A stretch of 63,642 bases of DNA, from contig LVAJ01000024.1 in assembly GCA_001603005.1 (NCBI GenBank), forward strand, positions 1 to 63,642. Reading direction: 5' to 3'. Of the stretch, positions 8,386 through 18,520 are shown one piece after another (position 1 is the first letter of the stretch; each line of letters opens with the position of its first letter). The position numbers and the translations under genes were made by a program. The notes beneath the pieces were generated by a model. That model made no database searches. It was not told where the DNA came from and saw only the letters and a list, made by a program, of their open reading frames with translations. The DNA comes from Clostridiales bacterium Firm_04 (GTDB lineage: Bacteria; Bacillota; Clostridia; Oscillospirales; Ruminococcaceae).

Positions 8386-11300
8386 TCATGCGTCGGATCC
8401 TGAAACGGCTCTTTCAGGATCAAGCCATGAATCCTCACGCGGCATCAGCAGACGCGGACGCGGCTGCGCCTGCTTCTGGGTGCCGAGCAGATCCTCCCAT
8501 GTGAGGACTTTGCCCGCAACCTTGGTTTCCGTGTAGTAGATCAGAATATTCTGCGCATCGTCTACATTGAGCTTGCCGTCTTCATTCACATCGACAGCCT
8601 GACGCTGCGCATCGGTCAGATCAACCGGATTGCCTGCAAACTGCTCCGTATAGGCGATCAGTGCTGTCTGCGCATCGTCAACGCCGATCTTTCCGTCGCC
8701 GTTTACGTCGCCGCGCTGAACCTCCGGTGCAGGTGCGGTAACGACCGGTTCGGTCGCAGCCGCGGTTGTGGTCGTCACAGCCGGAGCGGTATCCGTTGCC
8801 GATGCGGAATTGGTCGTGGTCGCTGCCGGTTCAGAAGTCGTTTCCGAAACAGAAGTTGTCGCGGCAGCAGATGTTGCAGCGGTCGTGACAGCCGAAACAG
8901 TAACCTGAATCTGTACTGCATTGGACTCGGAATCAAAGACCGTGATCGTTGCCTCACCGATGCCGACAGCCGTGATGACGCCGTTCCGGGAGACAATTGC
9001 AACATCCGGATTGTTGCTCTTGAATGTGAGATCCGTTCTGTTTGCGGTGATCGTATACTGATCGCCGTTCGTCAGGGTGATGCGCTCTGCATTGAGCTTC
9101 AGTGCCGGCAGCGTGGCGGCGGTGGTAGTCGCAGTGGTTGTGGTGGTCGTGGTAGTTGTGGTGGTCGTGGTAGTTGTGGTGGTCGTGGTAGTTGTGGTGG
9201 TCGTGGTAGTTGTAGTGGTTGTGGTGGTTGTGGTGGTAGTAGTTGCTTTGGTAGTCGTAGTAGTTGCAGCAGCAGTCGTGGTCAGTGCCGGACGCTTCAC
9301 AAGCTTCCATTTCTGGAGCGGGCTGCCGTTATATCTTTGCAGTGTCAGTCCGCTGCGGATCTGATCCGAGGACGGTGCAATGACCAGCTCCGGATGCAGT
9401 GCATTCTGGAGAATGAACTGTCCGCTGCCGACCTCTGTCAGATAGAAATACTGCGTGCCGTCGGTATATTCCTTCCAGCCGGTGATCTCAACGCCTGCCT
9501 TGATGTCATCCGCAGTCTTGCAGGTGCAGTTGACAAACAGCGCCGGATCGTCACCGAGTGCCAGCGAATACTTGCCGTCTGCAATATATTTCAGCGTATA
9601 GCGCTGCGTCAGCAGATCTTCATTCAGCTCAATGCCGATCGGATGTGCAGCGCTGACCGAATACGCGGTCTGGTGTGTCATGCAGTAGCCGTTCTGCGCA
9701 TTCATAAAGCTGTAATCGCCGGGGGTGATGTTCTGCTGCTTTGCCGGAACCGGAACCGGATATGCCGTGGTGGTCGTGGTGACCGGCTTTGTGGCAGAGG
9801 TCGTGGTCTTTGTCGTCGTTGCGGTGACCTTCGCTGTTGTGGTTTCAACCGGCTTGACGGGCGTCAGGTTCCACTTCTGGAGTGCGCTGCCGTCAAACTT
9901 CTGAAGCACCAGACCTGCGCCGCAGACATCGCTGCTCGGTGCGAGCACAAGGCTCTTGTCCAGCGAACACTGGATGTAATACTGTCCGTTGCCGGCAGGT
10001 GTGAACCAGAAATACTGTGTACCGTCGGTATACTTGGTGTAGCTGGAAATTTTGACGCCTGCCTTGACATCCTCAGGATTCTTGACAGCGCAGTTGACGA
10101 ACAGCGAGCTGTCATCGCCAAGCGTCAGGGTGTACTTGCCGCCGTTGACATGTGTCAGCGTGAAGCACTGTGATGCCAGCCCCTCGTTCAGCTCAATGCC
10201 GATCGGGTGGAAATTGCCGAGCTTCACATCGCTCTGATGCGTCAGGACAAAGCCGTTCTTCGCATTGGAAATGGTATAGGTACGCGGAGTAACATTCTGA
10301 CCGGTCGGCGGAAGCGGCGCTGTCAGAGCGGTCGTGGTGGTGGTCTTCGTGGTGGTCTTTGTGGTCGTGCTCTTGGTCGTGGTCTTAGTTGTGGTCGTAG
10401 TTGTGGTCTTGGTGGTCGCCTTTGTGGTCGCCTTTGTGGTCGCCTTGGTCGTTGCAGTGGTGGGAACCGGATCAACATTGATCGGAACCAGCTTCCAGTG
10501 CTGTCTTGCAGAGCCGTTATACTTGCTGACGGTCAGCGGATCGCTGGTGTTGCCCTTTGCGGTGATCACCAGATTGGGATTGTGACCGTTCTCAATGACA
10601 TACTGACCGTTGCTGTCTTTTACGAAATAGAAATACTGCGTATCATCGTTATACGCTTTTCTGCCGGTCAGCTTTACGCCGTCATAGATATCGGACGGTG
10701 TCGGACATTCGCAGTTGACAAAGCCGCCGTCAGAATGCTGAATTGCGAGGGTATACTTGCCGTTGCCGACATGCTTGAGCTTGAATACCTGCTCTGCACT
10801 GCCGTCGCCCTTCATGGTGATGATCGGGCACGCACCGTTGATTTTTGAAGCAGCCCATGCATAGTTCAGATACGTGCCGTCGCTGTTGACGATGTTGTAA
10901 GTACCCTCACCGATATTCTGGGAAACTGCATGCTTCGGCGGATTCGTTTCAGGGGGCTGGGAACCCGTATTGCCGCCGTAACGGTAATCAAGGTCAACAT
11001 TGCCGGAAATGCCGGGGCAGGAACCGCTCTCGCTGTACTGCATGATCTCGCAGCTGTTCTGATAGCGATACGTGGTCGGCTCAAGATCCCAGCTTGCGAT
11101 CCAGAGCTCATAGCCATTTGAACGCAGCGTGTCCGGATCAAGTACGGCGCCGCCGCCGTAGAAGAAGCTCTCGCTTGCATAAACGCCTGCCTTGTATCCG
11201 GCAGCCTCGATCATCTCGCAGCCGCGCACCGCGATCGCAGTCATCGCGGACTTGCTGAGATATTTCTGCGCATCGGTCTCAAAGTCGAGGTACACCGGCA

Positions 11301-12669
11301 GTTCAAAGCTCTTGCCCTTGATCGTTGCCAGCATGGACTTCACTTCGCTCTCGATCTTGGATATAGTGGTTGCCTGCGAGAACATATAGGTACCGATCGG
11401 AATACCGGCTGCCTTTGCATTTGTGTAATTTTCTGAAAAATAGAAGTCGTCGCGGTATTCGAGTGAACCGTCCAGCGTCACGCCGCAGCGGATGATCGCA
11501 TAGTTCTTGCTGTTGCTGACCGAGTTCCAGTTAATATTGCCCTGATGCTCCGCAACGTCAATGCCGTATCCGGTGATGGATTTGATCGGATCAGACGGTT
11601 TTGTGGTCGTCTGTTTTGTGGTCGCGGACGTCGCCTTGGTAGTGGTGTCGGAAATAATATCAATCGCTTTTCCGTCGGGACGCACAAGCTTCCAGCGCTG
11701 GTTTGACGCTTTGGTATAGCTGCTGACCGTTACCGGACTGGTGGTCGTACCGTTGCCGGTCATCACCCACTTCCAGTTGTGACCGTTCTCGATCACATAC
11801 TGACCGCTGCTGTCCTTGACGATGTAGAAATACTGCGTATCATCGTTATACGCTTTTCTGCCCGTCAGCGAAACGCCGTCATAGATATCGGACGGCGTCG
11901 CACATTCGCAGTTGACGAAACCGCCGTCTTTGTGCCGGATGCCGATCGTATACTTGCCGTTTCCGATATGCTTGAGGTAGAAATTCTGCTCATCGCTGCC
12001 GTCCTTCTTCATGGTAATGATCGGCTGTGCGCCGTTGATCTTTCCGGCAGCCCATGCATAGTTCAGATAGGTATTGTCAGCCGCATTGATGATGTTGTAA
12101 ACGCCGTCATAAACGGTTGCGGATTTGGTGGGAGCGGGCGGCGAATAAACCTTTCCTGCCTTAAAATTCGGATGAATGAAAACGTCGATCTTGCTGATCG
12201 GCTCCGTGGCTGTCTGCGCGGGATATCCGTAATCTGAGCCGGTAATATTCGTTTCAACGGTATCGACAGTATCACCGTGCACCGCAGTCACAATACCGAC
12301 ATGGCCCCATGAACCGCTCTTCCATGCAAAGATATCGCCGGCTTTCGGTGTCTTATTCCGTGTCCAGCCGCTCGGAAGATCAATTGTCAGATATTCATAT
12401 GCATTGGCAATTGCAGGTGTATAACCAAGATATTTGTAATACGCCTTAATCAGGTCAACACACTGGCAGCCTGCAACGCCGTCAACATCCTGATTCCAGT
12501 GTTCCGCCGCTCTGGCTTTTGCCCATGCAACACCCTGCTCCGCCGTAAAGCTTGACGCTGCCGCAGATGCCTGAAGCGTTCCGCCGGACATCGGGAACAG
12601 GCATGACACAGTCATGATCGCTGCTGCCGCCGCCGAAACCAAACGCTTCAAATGTCTTTTTGATTCCAT
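8386..12669 (-). CDS. Secreted CHAP + GH25 wall hydrolase with four ricin-type repeats, Big domain and dockerin
   Basis: 1427 residues. Signal peptide about 1-37. A CHAP amidase/endopeptidase domain (about 40-175) shows GCQCVDLIKAYYKYLG with Cys70 as likely nucleophile and WGHVGIVTAV with His123. Four ricin-B-like modules follow (about 186-330, 580-725, 775-920, 960-1110), each with the QxW-like ending QxWKL. Between the first two lies a GH25 lysozyme (about 364-560) with GIDVAEHQGNINW and YLDFETD acidic residues. Thr-rich linkers, a Big_2-like domain (LKLNAERITLTNGDQ...) and a dockerin complete it. Two different peptidoglycan-cutting activities in one dockerin protein suggest attack on other bacteria or wall remodelling. 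AGGAGG supports the start. The domain order is confident, boundaries approximate. Confidence 0.9.
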   Translation of the reverse strand: MESKRHLKRLVSAAAAAIMTVSCLFPMSGGTLQASAAASSFTAEQGVAWAKARAAEHWNQDVDGVAGCQCVDLIKAYYKYLGYTPAIANAYEYLTIDLPSGWTRNKTPKAGDIFAWKSGSWGHVGIVTAVHGDTVDTVETNITGSDYGYPAQTATEPISKIDVFIHPNFKAGKVYSPPAPTKSATVYDGVYNIINAADNTYLNYAWAAGKINGAQPIITMKKDGSDEQNFYLKHIGNGKYTIGIRHKDGGFVNCECATPSDIYDGVSLTGRKAYNDDTQYFYIVKDSSGQYVIENGHNWKWVMTGNGTTTSPVTVSSYTKASNQRWKLVRPDGKAIDIISDTTTKATSATTKQTTTKPSDPIKSITGYGIDVAEHQGNINWNSVSNSKNYAIIRCGVTLDGSLEYRDDFYFSENYTNAKAAGIPIGTYMFSQATTISKIESEVKSMLATIKGKSFELPVYLDFETDAQKYLSKSAMTAIAVRGCEMIEAAGYKAGVYASESFFYGGGAVLDPDTLRSNGYELWIASWDLEPTTYRYQNSCEIMQYSESGSCPGISGNVDLDYRYGGNTGSQPPETNPPKHAVSQNIGEGTYNIVNSDGTYLNYAWAASKINGACPIITMKGDGSAEQVFKLKHVGNGKYTLAIQHSDGGFVNCECPTPSDIYDGVKLTGRKAYNDDTQYFYFVKDSNGQYVIENGHNPNLVITAKGNTSDPLTVSKYNGSARQHWKLVPINVDPVPTTATTKATTKATTKATTKTTTTTTTKTTTKSTTTKTTTKTTTTTALTAPLPPTGQNVTPRTYTISNAKNGFVLTHQSDVKLGNFHPIGIELNEGLASQCFTLTHVNGGKYTLTLGDDSSLFVNCAVKNPEDVKAGVKISSYTKYTDGTQYFWFTPAGNGQYYIQCSLDKSLVLAPSSDVCGAGLVLQKFDGSALQKWNLTPVKPVETTTAKVTATTTKTTTSATKPVTTTTTAYPVPVPAKQQNITPGDYSFMNAQNGYCMTHQTAYSVSAAHPIGIELNEDLLTQRYTLKYIADGKYSLALGDDPALFVNCTCKTADDIKAGVEITGWKEYTDGTQYFYLTEVGSGQFILQNALHPELVIAPSSDQIRSGLTLQRYNGSPLQKWKLVKRPALTTTAAATTTTTKATTTTTTTTTTTTTTTTTTTTTTTTTTTTTTTTTTTTTATTTAATLPALKLNAERITLTNGDQYTITANRTDLTFKSNNPDVAIVSRNGVITAVGIGEATITVFDSESNAVQIQVTVSAVTTAATSAAATTSVSETTSEPAATTTNSASATDTAPAVTTTTAAATEPVVTAPAPEVQRGDVNGDGKIGVDDAQTALIAYTEQFAGNPVDLTDAQRQAVDVNEDGKLNVDDAQNILIYYTETKVAGKVLTWEDLLGTQKQAQPRPRLLMPREDSWLDPERAVSGSDA

Positions 12670-12777
12670 AGTATCCTCCTGTTTGTTTTATGGTCTCGCG
12701 AGTGAAAGATTGTTGTATCTGCGCAATTTTCTTCATATTTTGATACGCACAGAAATCTTCATACACCGCAATTCGCT

Positions 12778-12806
12778 ATTATATCACATTCTTCGGTTTC
12801 GTTCAA
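12778..12806 (-). promoter_or_regulatory. SigA promoter of the CHAP/GH25 gene
   Basis: Minus strand: -35 TTGAAC (12801-12806), 17-bp spacer, consensus -10 TATAAT (12778-12783). Confidence 0.75.
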
Positions 12807-12884
12807 GGATTTCCGGAACGGTTTGGTGGTTTCCCTAATTATCAGGGCGAATAGGAAAAGGTTCTGTCGAATCAGGTACGCAGT

Positions 12885-12932
12885 ACAGACAACTATGCGC
12901 CCGTTCTCCCTGAATGCCGGAAAGTTGTCTGT
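12885..12932. repeat. 10-bp inverted repeat in the divergent intergenic region
   Basis: ACAGACAACT (12885-12894) and AGTTGTCTGT (12923-12932) form a perfect inverted repeat with a 28-nt loop, between the promoters of the divergent CHAP/GH25 and GH8 genes. Function unknown. I see no gene in the rest of 12810-13060. Confidence 0.4.
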
Positions 12933-13068
12933 ATTTCCTGCTATAAAAATAGTACCGGCATGCTTTTTGGCGCGAAGAGCAGCAGAAATGCTTTTTGATC
13001 AGATACCCCAACAGCGCAAAATACGATTTCTATGTGCTGCTTGAAAAGAGCGCTTTTTGAAATGCGGC

Positions 13069-13097
13069 TTGCTATTTTGTCTGTTTTGTGTTATAGT
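13069..13097 (+). promoter_or_regulatory. SigA promoter of the GH8 gene
   Basis: -35 TTGCTA (13069-13074), 17-bp spacer, -10 TATAGT (13092-13097). The ribosome site GGGGAGG precedes the ATG at 13145. Confidence 0.65.
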
Positions 13098-13144
13098 AGA
13101 AATATAGGGGGAGTAGATATATTACAAACGGGGAGGTCATATCT

Positions 13145-14629
13145 ATGAAAAAGATCATTGCCGCAGCACTTGGCTGCATGACAGCACTGACAGTAACCGG
13201 AATGCCGTCGGCTGCGGAACAGAAGGAAACTCTGACAGCTGAGACACAGAATTATTATGCGGAATGGAAAAATGCGTATCTTCGACAGAACCCTTACACA
13301 CCGGACACCCCGCAGTACTATGTGTTCTACGGGGAGCAGACCTATGAGGAGGCACAGGAAACAGTTGCAGTGACTGTCTCTGAGGCACACGGCTATGGAA
13401 TGCTGATTGCTGTGCTCATGTCGGAATATGACAGCGAGGCGCACGAGATCTTTGACGGGATGTACCGGTATTATCTGGCGCATCCGAGCAGCATCGGGCC
13501 GCACCTCATGGCGTGGCAGCAGAGCGACAACGGGGAGGCGCTGATTGACACTGATGGCGCGGATTCTGCAGCGGACGGCGATCTTGATATTGCTTACGCG
13601 CTGCTGCTTGCGGATAAGGTCTGGGGCAGCACGGGGGATATTGATTATTTTTCTGCTGCAAAGCTTGTGATCGACGATATTATGGAATACGAGATCAACC
13701 CGGTGTTCTGGCTGCCGCAGCTTGGAGACTGGGCACATGATCCGAATCAGACATACGAATCTGTATTCCCGCCCGGAAACGGGGCTGGGGGCTGGCCAAC
13801 TTATGTGAAAAGCAAGGATTATCCGTTCACCGATGCGACGCGATCCTCAGATTTCACTTTGCAGTATTTTCCGGTTTTTGCAGCAGTGACCGGCGATCAG
13901 CACTGGGTCACTGTATACGAGCGCATCATGGATGTAATCCGCTATCATATCACAAACAAGGCAACGCCGCTGCTGCCGGATTTTCTGGTCTATAATCCGA
14001 TCGGAATCGGCAGCTGGAACGGCGCGCCGCAGAATTTTCTTGAGGATGAGAACGACGGCAACTACTACTATAATGCCTGCCGGACACCGTGGCGCATCGG
14101 TACAGATGCGCTGCTCAATCAGCGGAGCACGACTGGACTGAACGGCGAGGCACAGGCTTATGCAGAAAAGGTCACTGCCTTCATGAAGGAACAATGCGGC
14201 GGTGACCCGAAAAAGATCATGGCGGGTTATGAGCTCACCCGCGGAAGACCGCTTGCGGATTACAGTGACCTCTGCTTCACTGCGCCGCTGATGGTCTCCG
14301 CAGCCGCAGCGGGTGATACAGAATTTCACGACGCGATTCGCAAAGAGGTGCTGGAGATCGGCTCGGATTGCTATTACGGCAATACAATCGCGCTGCTCTG
14401 CCTTATCACCGATGACGGCGGCTGGCTGATCCCGGATGCAGAAAAGCTGCCGGGCGATGTCAATGGGGATTACAAAACAACTATCGCAGATGTGCGCTGC
14501 CTGCGTGATTGGCTGACTGCGCGGCCGAATTACGTCCTGCACAATCCGGCTGCTGCAGACATGAACGGCGACGGCGTTCTTGACGCAAAGGATCTGACGC
14601 TGCTGAAACGGATCCTTCTGATCAAATAG
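13145..14629 (+). CDS. Glycoside hydrolase family 8 enzyme with dockerin
   Basis: 494 residues. Signal peptide about 1-24. The GH8 fold is shown by TVSEAHGYGMLIAVL, where Glu80 is the likely general acid, and by the family signature SAADGDLDIAYALLLADKVW (about 141-160). Later blocks are WLPQLGDWAHDP and the C-terminal RGRPLADYSDLCFTAPL. Family members are inverting endoglucanases, xylanases, chitosanases or licheninases; the exact substrate cannot be told here. A dockerin (about 436-494) follows without a Thr linker: GDVNGDYKTTIADVRCL and DMNGDGVLDAKDLTLLKR. This is the only plainly polysaccharide-backbone-cutting enzyme in the window. It is monocistronic by its own promoter. Confidence 0.93.
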   Translation: MKKIIAAALGCMTALTVTGMPSAAEQKETLTAETQNYYAEWKNAYLRQNPYTPDTPQYYVFYGEQTYEEAQETVAVTVSEAHGYGMLIAVLMSEYDSEAHEIFDGMYRYYLAHPSSIGPHLMAWQQSDNGEALIDTDGADSAADGDLDIAYALLLADKVWGSTGDIDYFSAAKLVIDDIMEYEINPVFWLPQLGDWAHDPNQTYESVFPPGNGAGGWPTYVKSKDYPFTDATRSSDFTLQYFPVFAAVTGDQHWVTVYERIMDVIRYHITNKATPLLPDFLVYNPIGIGSWNGAPQNFLEDENDGNYYYNACRTPWRIGTDALLNQRSTTGLNGEAQAYAEKVTAFMKEQCGGDPKKIMAGYELTRGRPLADYSDLCFTAPLMVSAAAAGDTEFHDAIRKEVLEIGSDCYYGNTIALLCLITDDGGWLIPDAEKLPGDVNGDYKTTIADVRCLRDWLTARPNYVLHNPAAADMNGDGVLDAKDLTLLKRILLIK

Positions 14630-14741
14630 TCTAAAATAGTCTAACGACTTGCTCGGACTCAATGATTCCATTTTTGATACCGGAGGGGAATATGCGGTTT
14701 TTTCTTTTACACCGGAACAATCAGCTTGCCAATCAATGCTT

Positions 14742-15223
14742 GATATTCAAACAACGGTCAGCTTGTTCAGGAGACCGGCGGACATGAGTTCAATGTTGTT
14801 CTCATCAACTCCGAATATTATATCATTGATGCGACGGGCAGTACGTTTGATACGGTATTCATGAACTCTGCAGCGAAGCAGAAGATCCTTTGCAATACAG
14901 CGCCGCTCAGCACATGGGATTTTGCAAGCTATCGCGTCCGTGTACTCAACAGCGCAGAGAAATCGTACCTGAGGGCAAAGCTTACCAATGAGCTCGGCGA
15001 CCTGAATCGTGACAGCAAGGTCAACGGGAATGACTACTCGATCCTGAATAATTATCTTAACGGTTCGGCTTCGGCTAAAAACACGATCCTGAATCAGCTC
15101 CATGTCAGCAAGGCATACTTTGAGATGAAGGCTGATCTGGACGGCAACGGCGTCCTGAATTACAATGACAGAGATCAGCTTCAGGTTCGTTATCAGAGAA
15201 ACAGCTCTATGGGCTATGTCTGA
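14742..15223 (+). pseudogene. Decayed transglutaminase-like protein with dockerin (5' missing)
   Basis: The frame opens after a stop at 14741-14743 with no start or ribosome site until an internal ATG at 14861. The first residues, NNGQLVQETGGHEFNVVLINSE, then YYIIDATGSTF, carry the His and Asp positions of a transglutaminase core; the Cys half is gone. Compare GHAFNAV...YYEVDVT in the gene at 59113 and HSWNLAK...YYQIDVT at 43715. The tail has a divergent dockerin, GDLNRDSKVNGNDYSILNNY and LDGNGVLNYNDRDQL. It lies right behind the GH8 stop. I read it as the surviving 3' half of a deleted gene. If translated from 14861, only a 120-residue dockerin-bearing stub would result. Confidence 0.65.
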
Positions 15224-15250
15224 TCTGTTGATTCGGGTATATCAATAGGC

Positions 15251-15386
15251 GGAGGGAGTACCGATTGGTACTCCCTCCTTCTTTCAGTCTGTGCAATGCT
15301 GAGAATGACGAAAAAACAAGGAAAACAGCGGATCTTGCTATGATCTTATGAGTCCGTTCCGTCATGATGATCGGAACGGCTTTTTG
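15251..15386 (+). terminator. Two hairpins after the pseudogene
   Basis: GGAGGGAGTACC/GGTACTCCCTCC (15251-15278) is followed by TTCTTT. CCGTTCCG/CGGAACGG (15354-15379) is followed by CTTTTTG. Both look like intrinsic terminators. Confidence 0.75.
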
Positions 15387-15460
15387 TTTATATTCCACAT
15401 ATTTGCTGCGTAATATTTGTCGCAAAGATGACCTGTTCGGTTCATATTTTATCTTTTGTA

Positions 15461-15490
15461 TTGCGGTGTTATGTTTATGAATGTTATAAT
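15461..15490 (+). promoter_or_regulatory. SigA promoter of the gene at 15566
   Basis: -35 TTGCGG (15461-15466), 18-bp spacer, -10 TATAAT (15485-15490). Confidence 0.6.
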
Positions 15491-15565
15491 ACAAAAAGGA
15501 TTGCACGAAAGCAGAATCAAGAAATAAACTGATGGAAACCAACCGTTACAAAAGGAGGAATGATT

Positions 15566-18304
15566 ATGAAAAAGCGCATGAAACGCGCAGCGGCAACATT
15601 GGTCTCGCTGGCATTGCTCAGCACAGCAATGCCTTTTGAAGCGGGGACCTTCTCTCTGCCGGAGATCACACTGACCGCACAGGCGGCAGGCAGCACCGCC
15701 GTTTTCAAGGAATCGACCGGCAAGCTCACCCTTAGAGGAAATGTGGTGAAAGAGGATGTACAGGCATTCAGCATGAACAGCAAAGTCAAATCTGTCTATG
15801 CAGAGCCGGGCACGGTCTTTCCGGCAGATTGCTTCCAGCTGTTCAAAGGCTTCTGCGATGCAACAAATTTTGACCTCAGCAATGCAAACACATCCAAGGT
15901 CACAACAATGGAAGAAATGTTCAACAGCTGTGAGAGCATGGAAACGCTTAATGTCATAGATTGGGACACGCGCAGCGTTACGAATCTAAGCTGGATGTTC
16001 TATCGCTGCCAGAAGCTTAAGAAAATTCCCGGCATTCAGAGCTGGAACACCGACCGCGTGACCACACTTGAGGGTATGTTCTATGACTGCGGCATCACCT
16101 CTCTGATGCTCGGACCGGACGAATACAATTGGGATGAGTATGCGTTAGGTACGTGGAAAACAGACAGTGTTACAAACTATTCTATGATGTTCTATCACTG
16201 TTTCGGTCTCAGGTCTCTCAGTTTTATTAATTTCACACTGAAAGACGATGCAGATACGACAGATATGTTTTTCAGCGATTCAAGGTTGGTTCATCTTAAC
16301 TTCGCCGGAAACTTTGAAGTAAAGGCAGATATGAAGCTGCTGAATGATCCGGGCTGGACAATCGAAGTCCCATACAAATTCTACGGAAAGATCAGCGGCG
16401 ACGGCACCTATGCTGTGATTCCCGCACAATTCCGCAGATCCTCATGCACCAGGCTGAGCGAGTTCACCCAGATCGATCATGCTATGATCCTTTCGTCCAC
16501 GTCAGAGAACGCCATCGCGACAACCGGCGAACGGCCCTATCCCGGAAGCATTGTTGTTGGAACCCGCAACTACATTGATGAAATATATGCTGCTGATGAT
16601 TATAGTGTGCAGCCGTTCACCACTGACAGGGCGCATTGCGGCTGGTATGATACAGACAAAGACCGGTTTGTAGAAAAAGGCGAAGCATTGCAGTATGGCG
16701 GCTCCTATATTTACATCGTGAGACTGACACCGGAGCAGGGCTTCTATTTTGCGAAACCGACGCCCAGTCAGATCAATGAATGGATCATCGCATATAGAGA
16801 CAAGGATTCTTATTTCTATGATTCCGATTTTCGCTTTTTGAACACGGCGGCTGCGCATCTCAATGATGACGGAACACTGGATGTCTATGCAGTGCTGCTT
16901 CATCCCGCTAAGATCAAGAAAAATCGCTATTCAAATGAATTTTCGGACATTGATATTACAGGTGAAAAAAGCAGCAGATGGAGTTTGCCGGAAGGCACTG
17001 TCTATGTAAACACCTATGATCGTCAGGTCGGCAGCATTCTCGTTCAAAGACTGCCCGAGTTCTCTGATCATCTTGTGGTAACGCCCACATCAATTGCACT
17101 CGGTGAAAATGTCGCGGAAGGTACACTGACTGACGATTATTTGAACTATGTGTCGGAAGGCTATGAGATCAGCATCGACGGCGTACATTACAAGGATCTG
17201 AAAAAGGTAATCGATCAGAATGAGCCGTTTACCGGTCTTGAACCCGCGACGGAATACACATTGCGCGTGCGTTTGAAAGGTCAGGAAACACCTTTCTATA
17301 CACGGGAGGTCTTCACGCAGACGGCAGCCGGACAGAACCGCATCAATCTCACATTCAACCACAGTGTTGCACTGAACAACCGGCTCGGCATCGCGTATTA
17401 CATCCCAAAGAGCGAGCTGGAAGGATACGAAAATGTGAAGCTGCTCATTCAGAAGGAGCATTTCAATGCGGACGGCTCTGAAAGAACGCTGCAGAGCAGC
17501 GAAGTGACCGAATACCAAATCGAAGATTCTGGCTACGGTGACGAATATGTGTTCGTTTATCAGAATATCGCAGCAAAGGAAATGGTCAGCGAGGTCTATG
17601 CATCAATATCCGCGGAAAAGGACGGCAAAGGTTACATCAGCCAGATCGACAAATACAGTGTCAGCACATATGCGATGAACAAACTGAATAAGCCCGGCAC
17701 GAAATCCGGACTGAAAACGCTTCTCGTTGATATGCTGAACTACGGTTCAGCCGCGCAGACCTATTTCAATTATAACACAGGAAATCTCGCAAACAGCACG
17801 CTGACTGCTGCACAGAGAAAGCTCGGAACAAATGCATTTTCGCTGAACATCACTTCCGATGCATCCGAAACGAAGATCAGCAGTCCGAAAGCACAGTTCT
17901 CAGGCAAAAATCTGCTGCTCGGCAACAATGTCGCACTTGTGTTTTACATGACATTCGACAAATCCGTTCAGAAAAGTAACGTCATGCTGAAGCTTTCCTA
18001 TACGACGGTGAATGGCAAAACGATCACGAAAACCGTTCCGTTCAGTCAATTCGTCAGCGGGGAGTTTGCGAATGAGTACAGATTTGATTATTCAGATGTG
18101 CAGGCGAAAGATTCCTGCCGGCCGGTCACGGCTGTGCTCTATGAAGGTACACAGCAGATCAGCAATGAAATTACCTACAGTGTGCAGACCTACGCCTGCA
18201 ATATGCTGAACAAGAGTTCGACAAGTGCAAAGGTGAAAACGATTATTTATGCACTGATGGTTTACTGCAAATCCGCAGAGAACTATTTCCGCACAGAATC
18301 ATAA
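15566..18304 (+). CDS. BspA/DUF285-like secreted surface protein
   Basis: 912 residues from the second ATG; it is chosen because AAAGGAGG (15551-15558) is 7 nt upstream of it, whereas the ATG at 15560 is only 1 nt away. Signal peptide about 1-35. The N-terminal third matches the DUF285 'MF' repeats: KVTTMEEMFNSCESMETLNV, SVTNLSWMFYRCQKLKK and VTTLEGMFYDCG. This is one copy of the module found six times in the gene at 36536. The centre has an Fn3-like region. The C-terminus has two related segments that each end in a YSV-TYA...ML.Y..-AA-.YF pattern. No dockerin or sortase motif was seen, so retention is unexplained. Probably an adhesin or binding protein. Confidence 0.8.
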   Translation: MKKRMKRAAATLVSLALLSTAMPFEAGTFSLPEITLTAQAAGSTAVFKESTGKLTLRGNVVKEDVQAFSMNSKVKSVYAEPGTVFPADCFQLFKGFCDATNFDLSNANTSKVTTMEEMFNSCESMETLNVIDWDTRSVTNLSWMFYRCQKLKKIPGIQSWNTDRVTTLEGMFYDCGITSLMLGPDEYNWDEYALGTWKTDSVTNYSMMFYHCFGLRSLSFINFTLKDDADTTDMFFSDSRLVHLNFAGNFEVKADMKLLNDPGWTIEVPYKFYGKISGDGTYAVIPAQFRRSSCTRLSEFTQIDHAMILSSTSENAIATTGERPYPGSIVVGTRNYIDEIYAADDYSVQPFTTDRAHCGWYDTDKDRFVEKGEALQYGGSYIYIVRLTPEQGFYFAKPTPSQINEWIIAYRDKDSYFYDSDFRFLNTAAAHLNDDGTLDVYAVLLHPAKIKKNRYSNEFSDIDITGEKSSRWSLPEGTVYVNTYDRQVGSILVQRLPEFSDHLVVTPTSIALGENVAEGTLTDDYLNYVSEGYEISIDGVHYKDLKKVIDQNEPFTGLEPATEYTLRVRLKGQETPFYTREVFTQTAAGQNRINLTFNHSVALNNRLGIAYYIPKSELEGYENVKLLIQKEHFNADGSERTLQSSEVTEYQIEDSGYGDEYVFVYQNIAAKEMVSEVYASISAEKDGKGYISQIDKYSVSTYAMNKLNKPGTKSGLKTLLVDMLNYGSAAQTYFNYNTGNLANSTLTAAQRKLGTNAFSLNITSDASETKISSPKAQFSGKNLLLGNNVALVFYMTFDKSVQKSNVMLKLSYTTVNGKTITKTVPFSQFVSGEFANEYRFDYSDVQAKDSCRPVTAVLYEGTQQISNEITYSVQTYACNMLNKSSTSAKVKTIIYALMVYCKSAENYFRTES

Positions 18305-18480
18305 CCAATTGCCGAAAGAAAAAAGAAATGAAGAAAGCAGTCCTGTCCGGAATAAAGGGTGGGGCTGTTTTTTGTATTCAGGCAGCAGTGGATAATACCT
18401 GTGTTCATTTTACGTTTTATATTGCACCAAATATGGATTAGGTGCAATCATAGCTGTAACCTTTTCCGTCTAAAATGAAA

Positions 18481-18510
18481 ACCTGACTCCGTTTGTATGA
18501 GGAGTCAGGT
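18481..18510. terminator. Hairpin between convergent genes
   Basis: Perfect stem ACCTGACTCC/GGAGTCAGGT with a 10-nt loop, between the ends of the genes at 15566-18304 and 18521-20458. Confidence 0.65.
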
Positions 18511-18520
18511 TGATTCATTC

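Noticed and set aside
15560..15565. ATG at 15560 as start of the BspA-like gene
   Set aside because: Its ribosome site would be 1 nt away; the next ATG has the proper 7-nt spacing.
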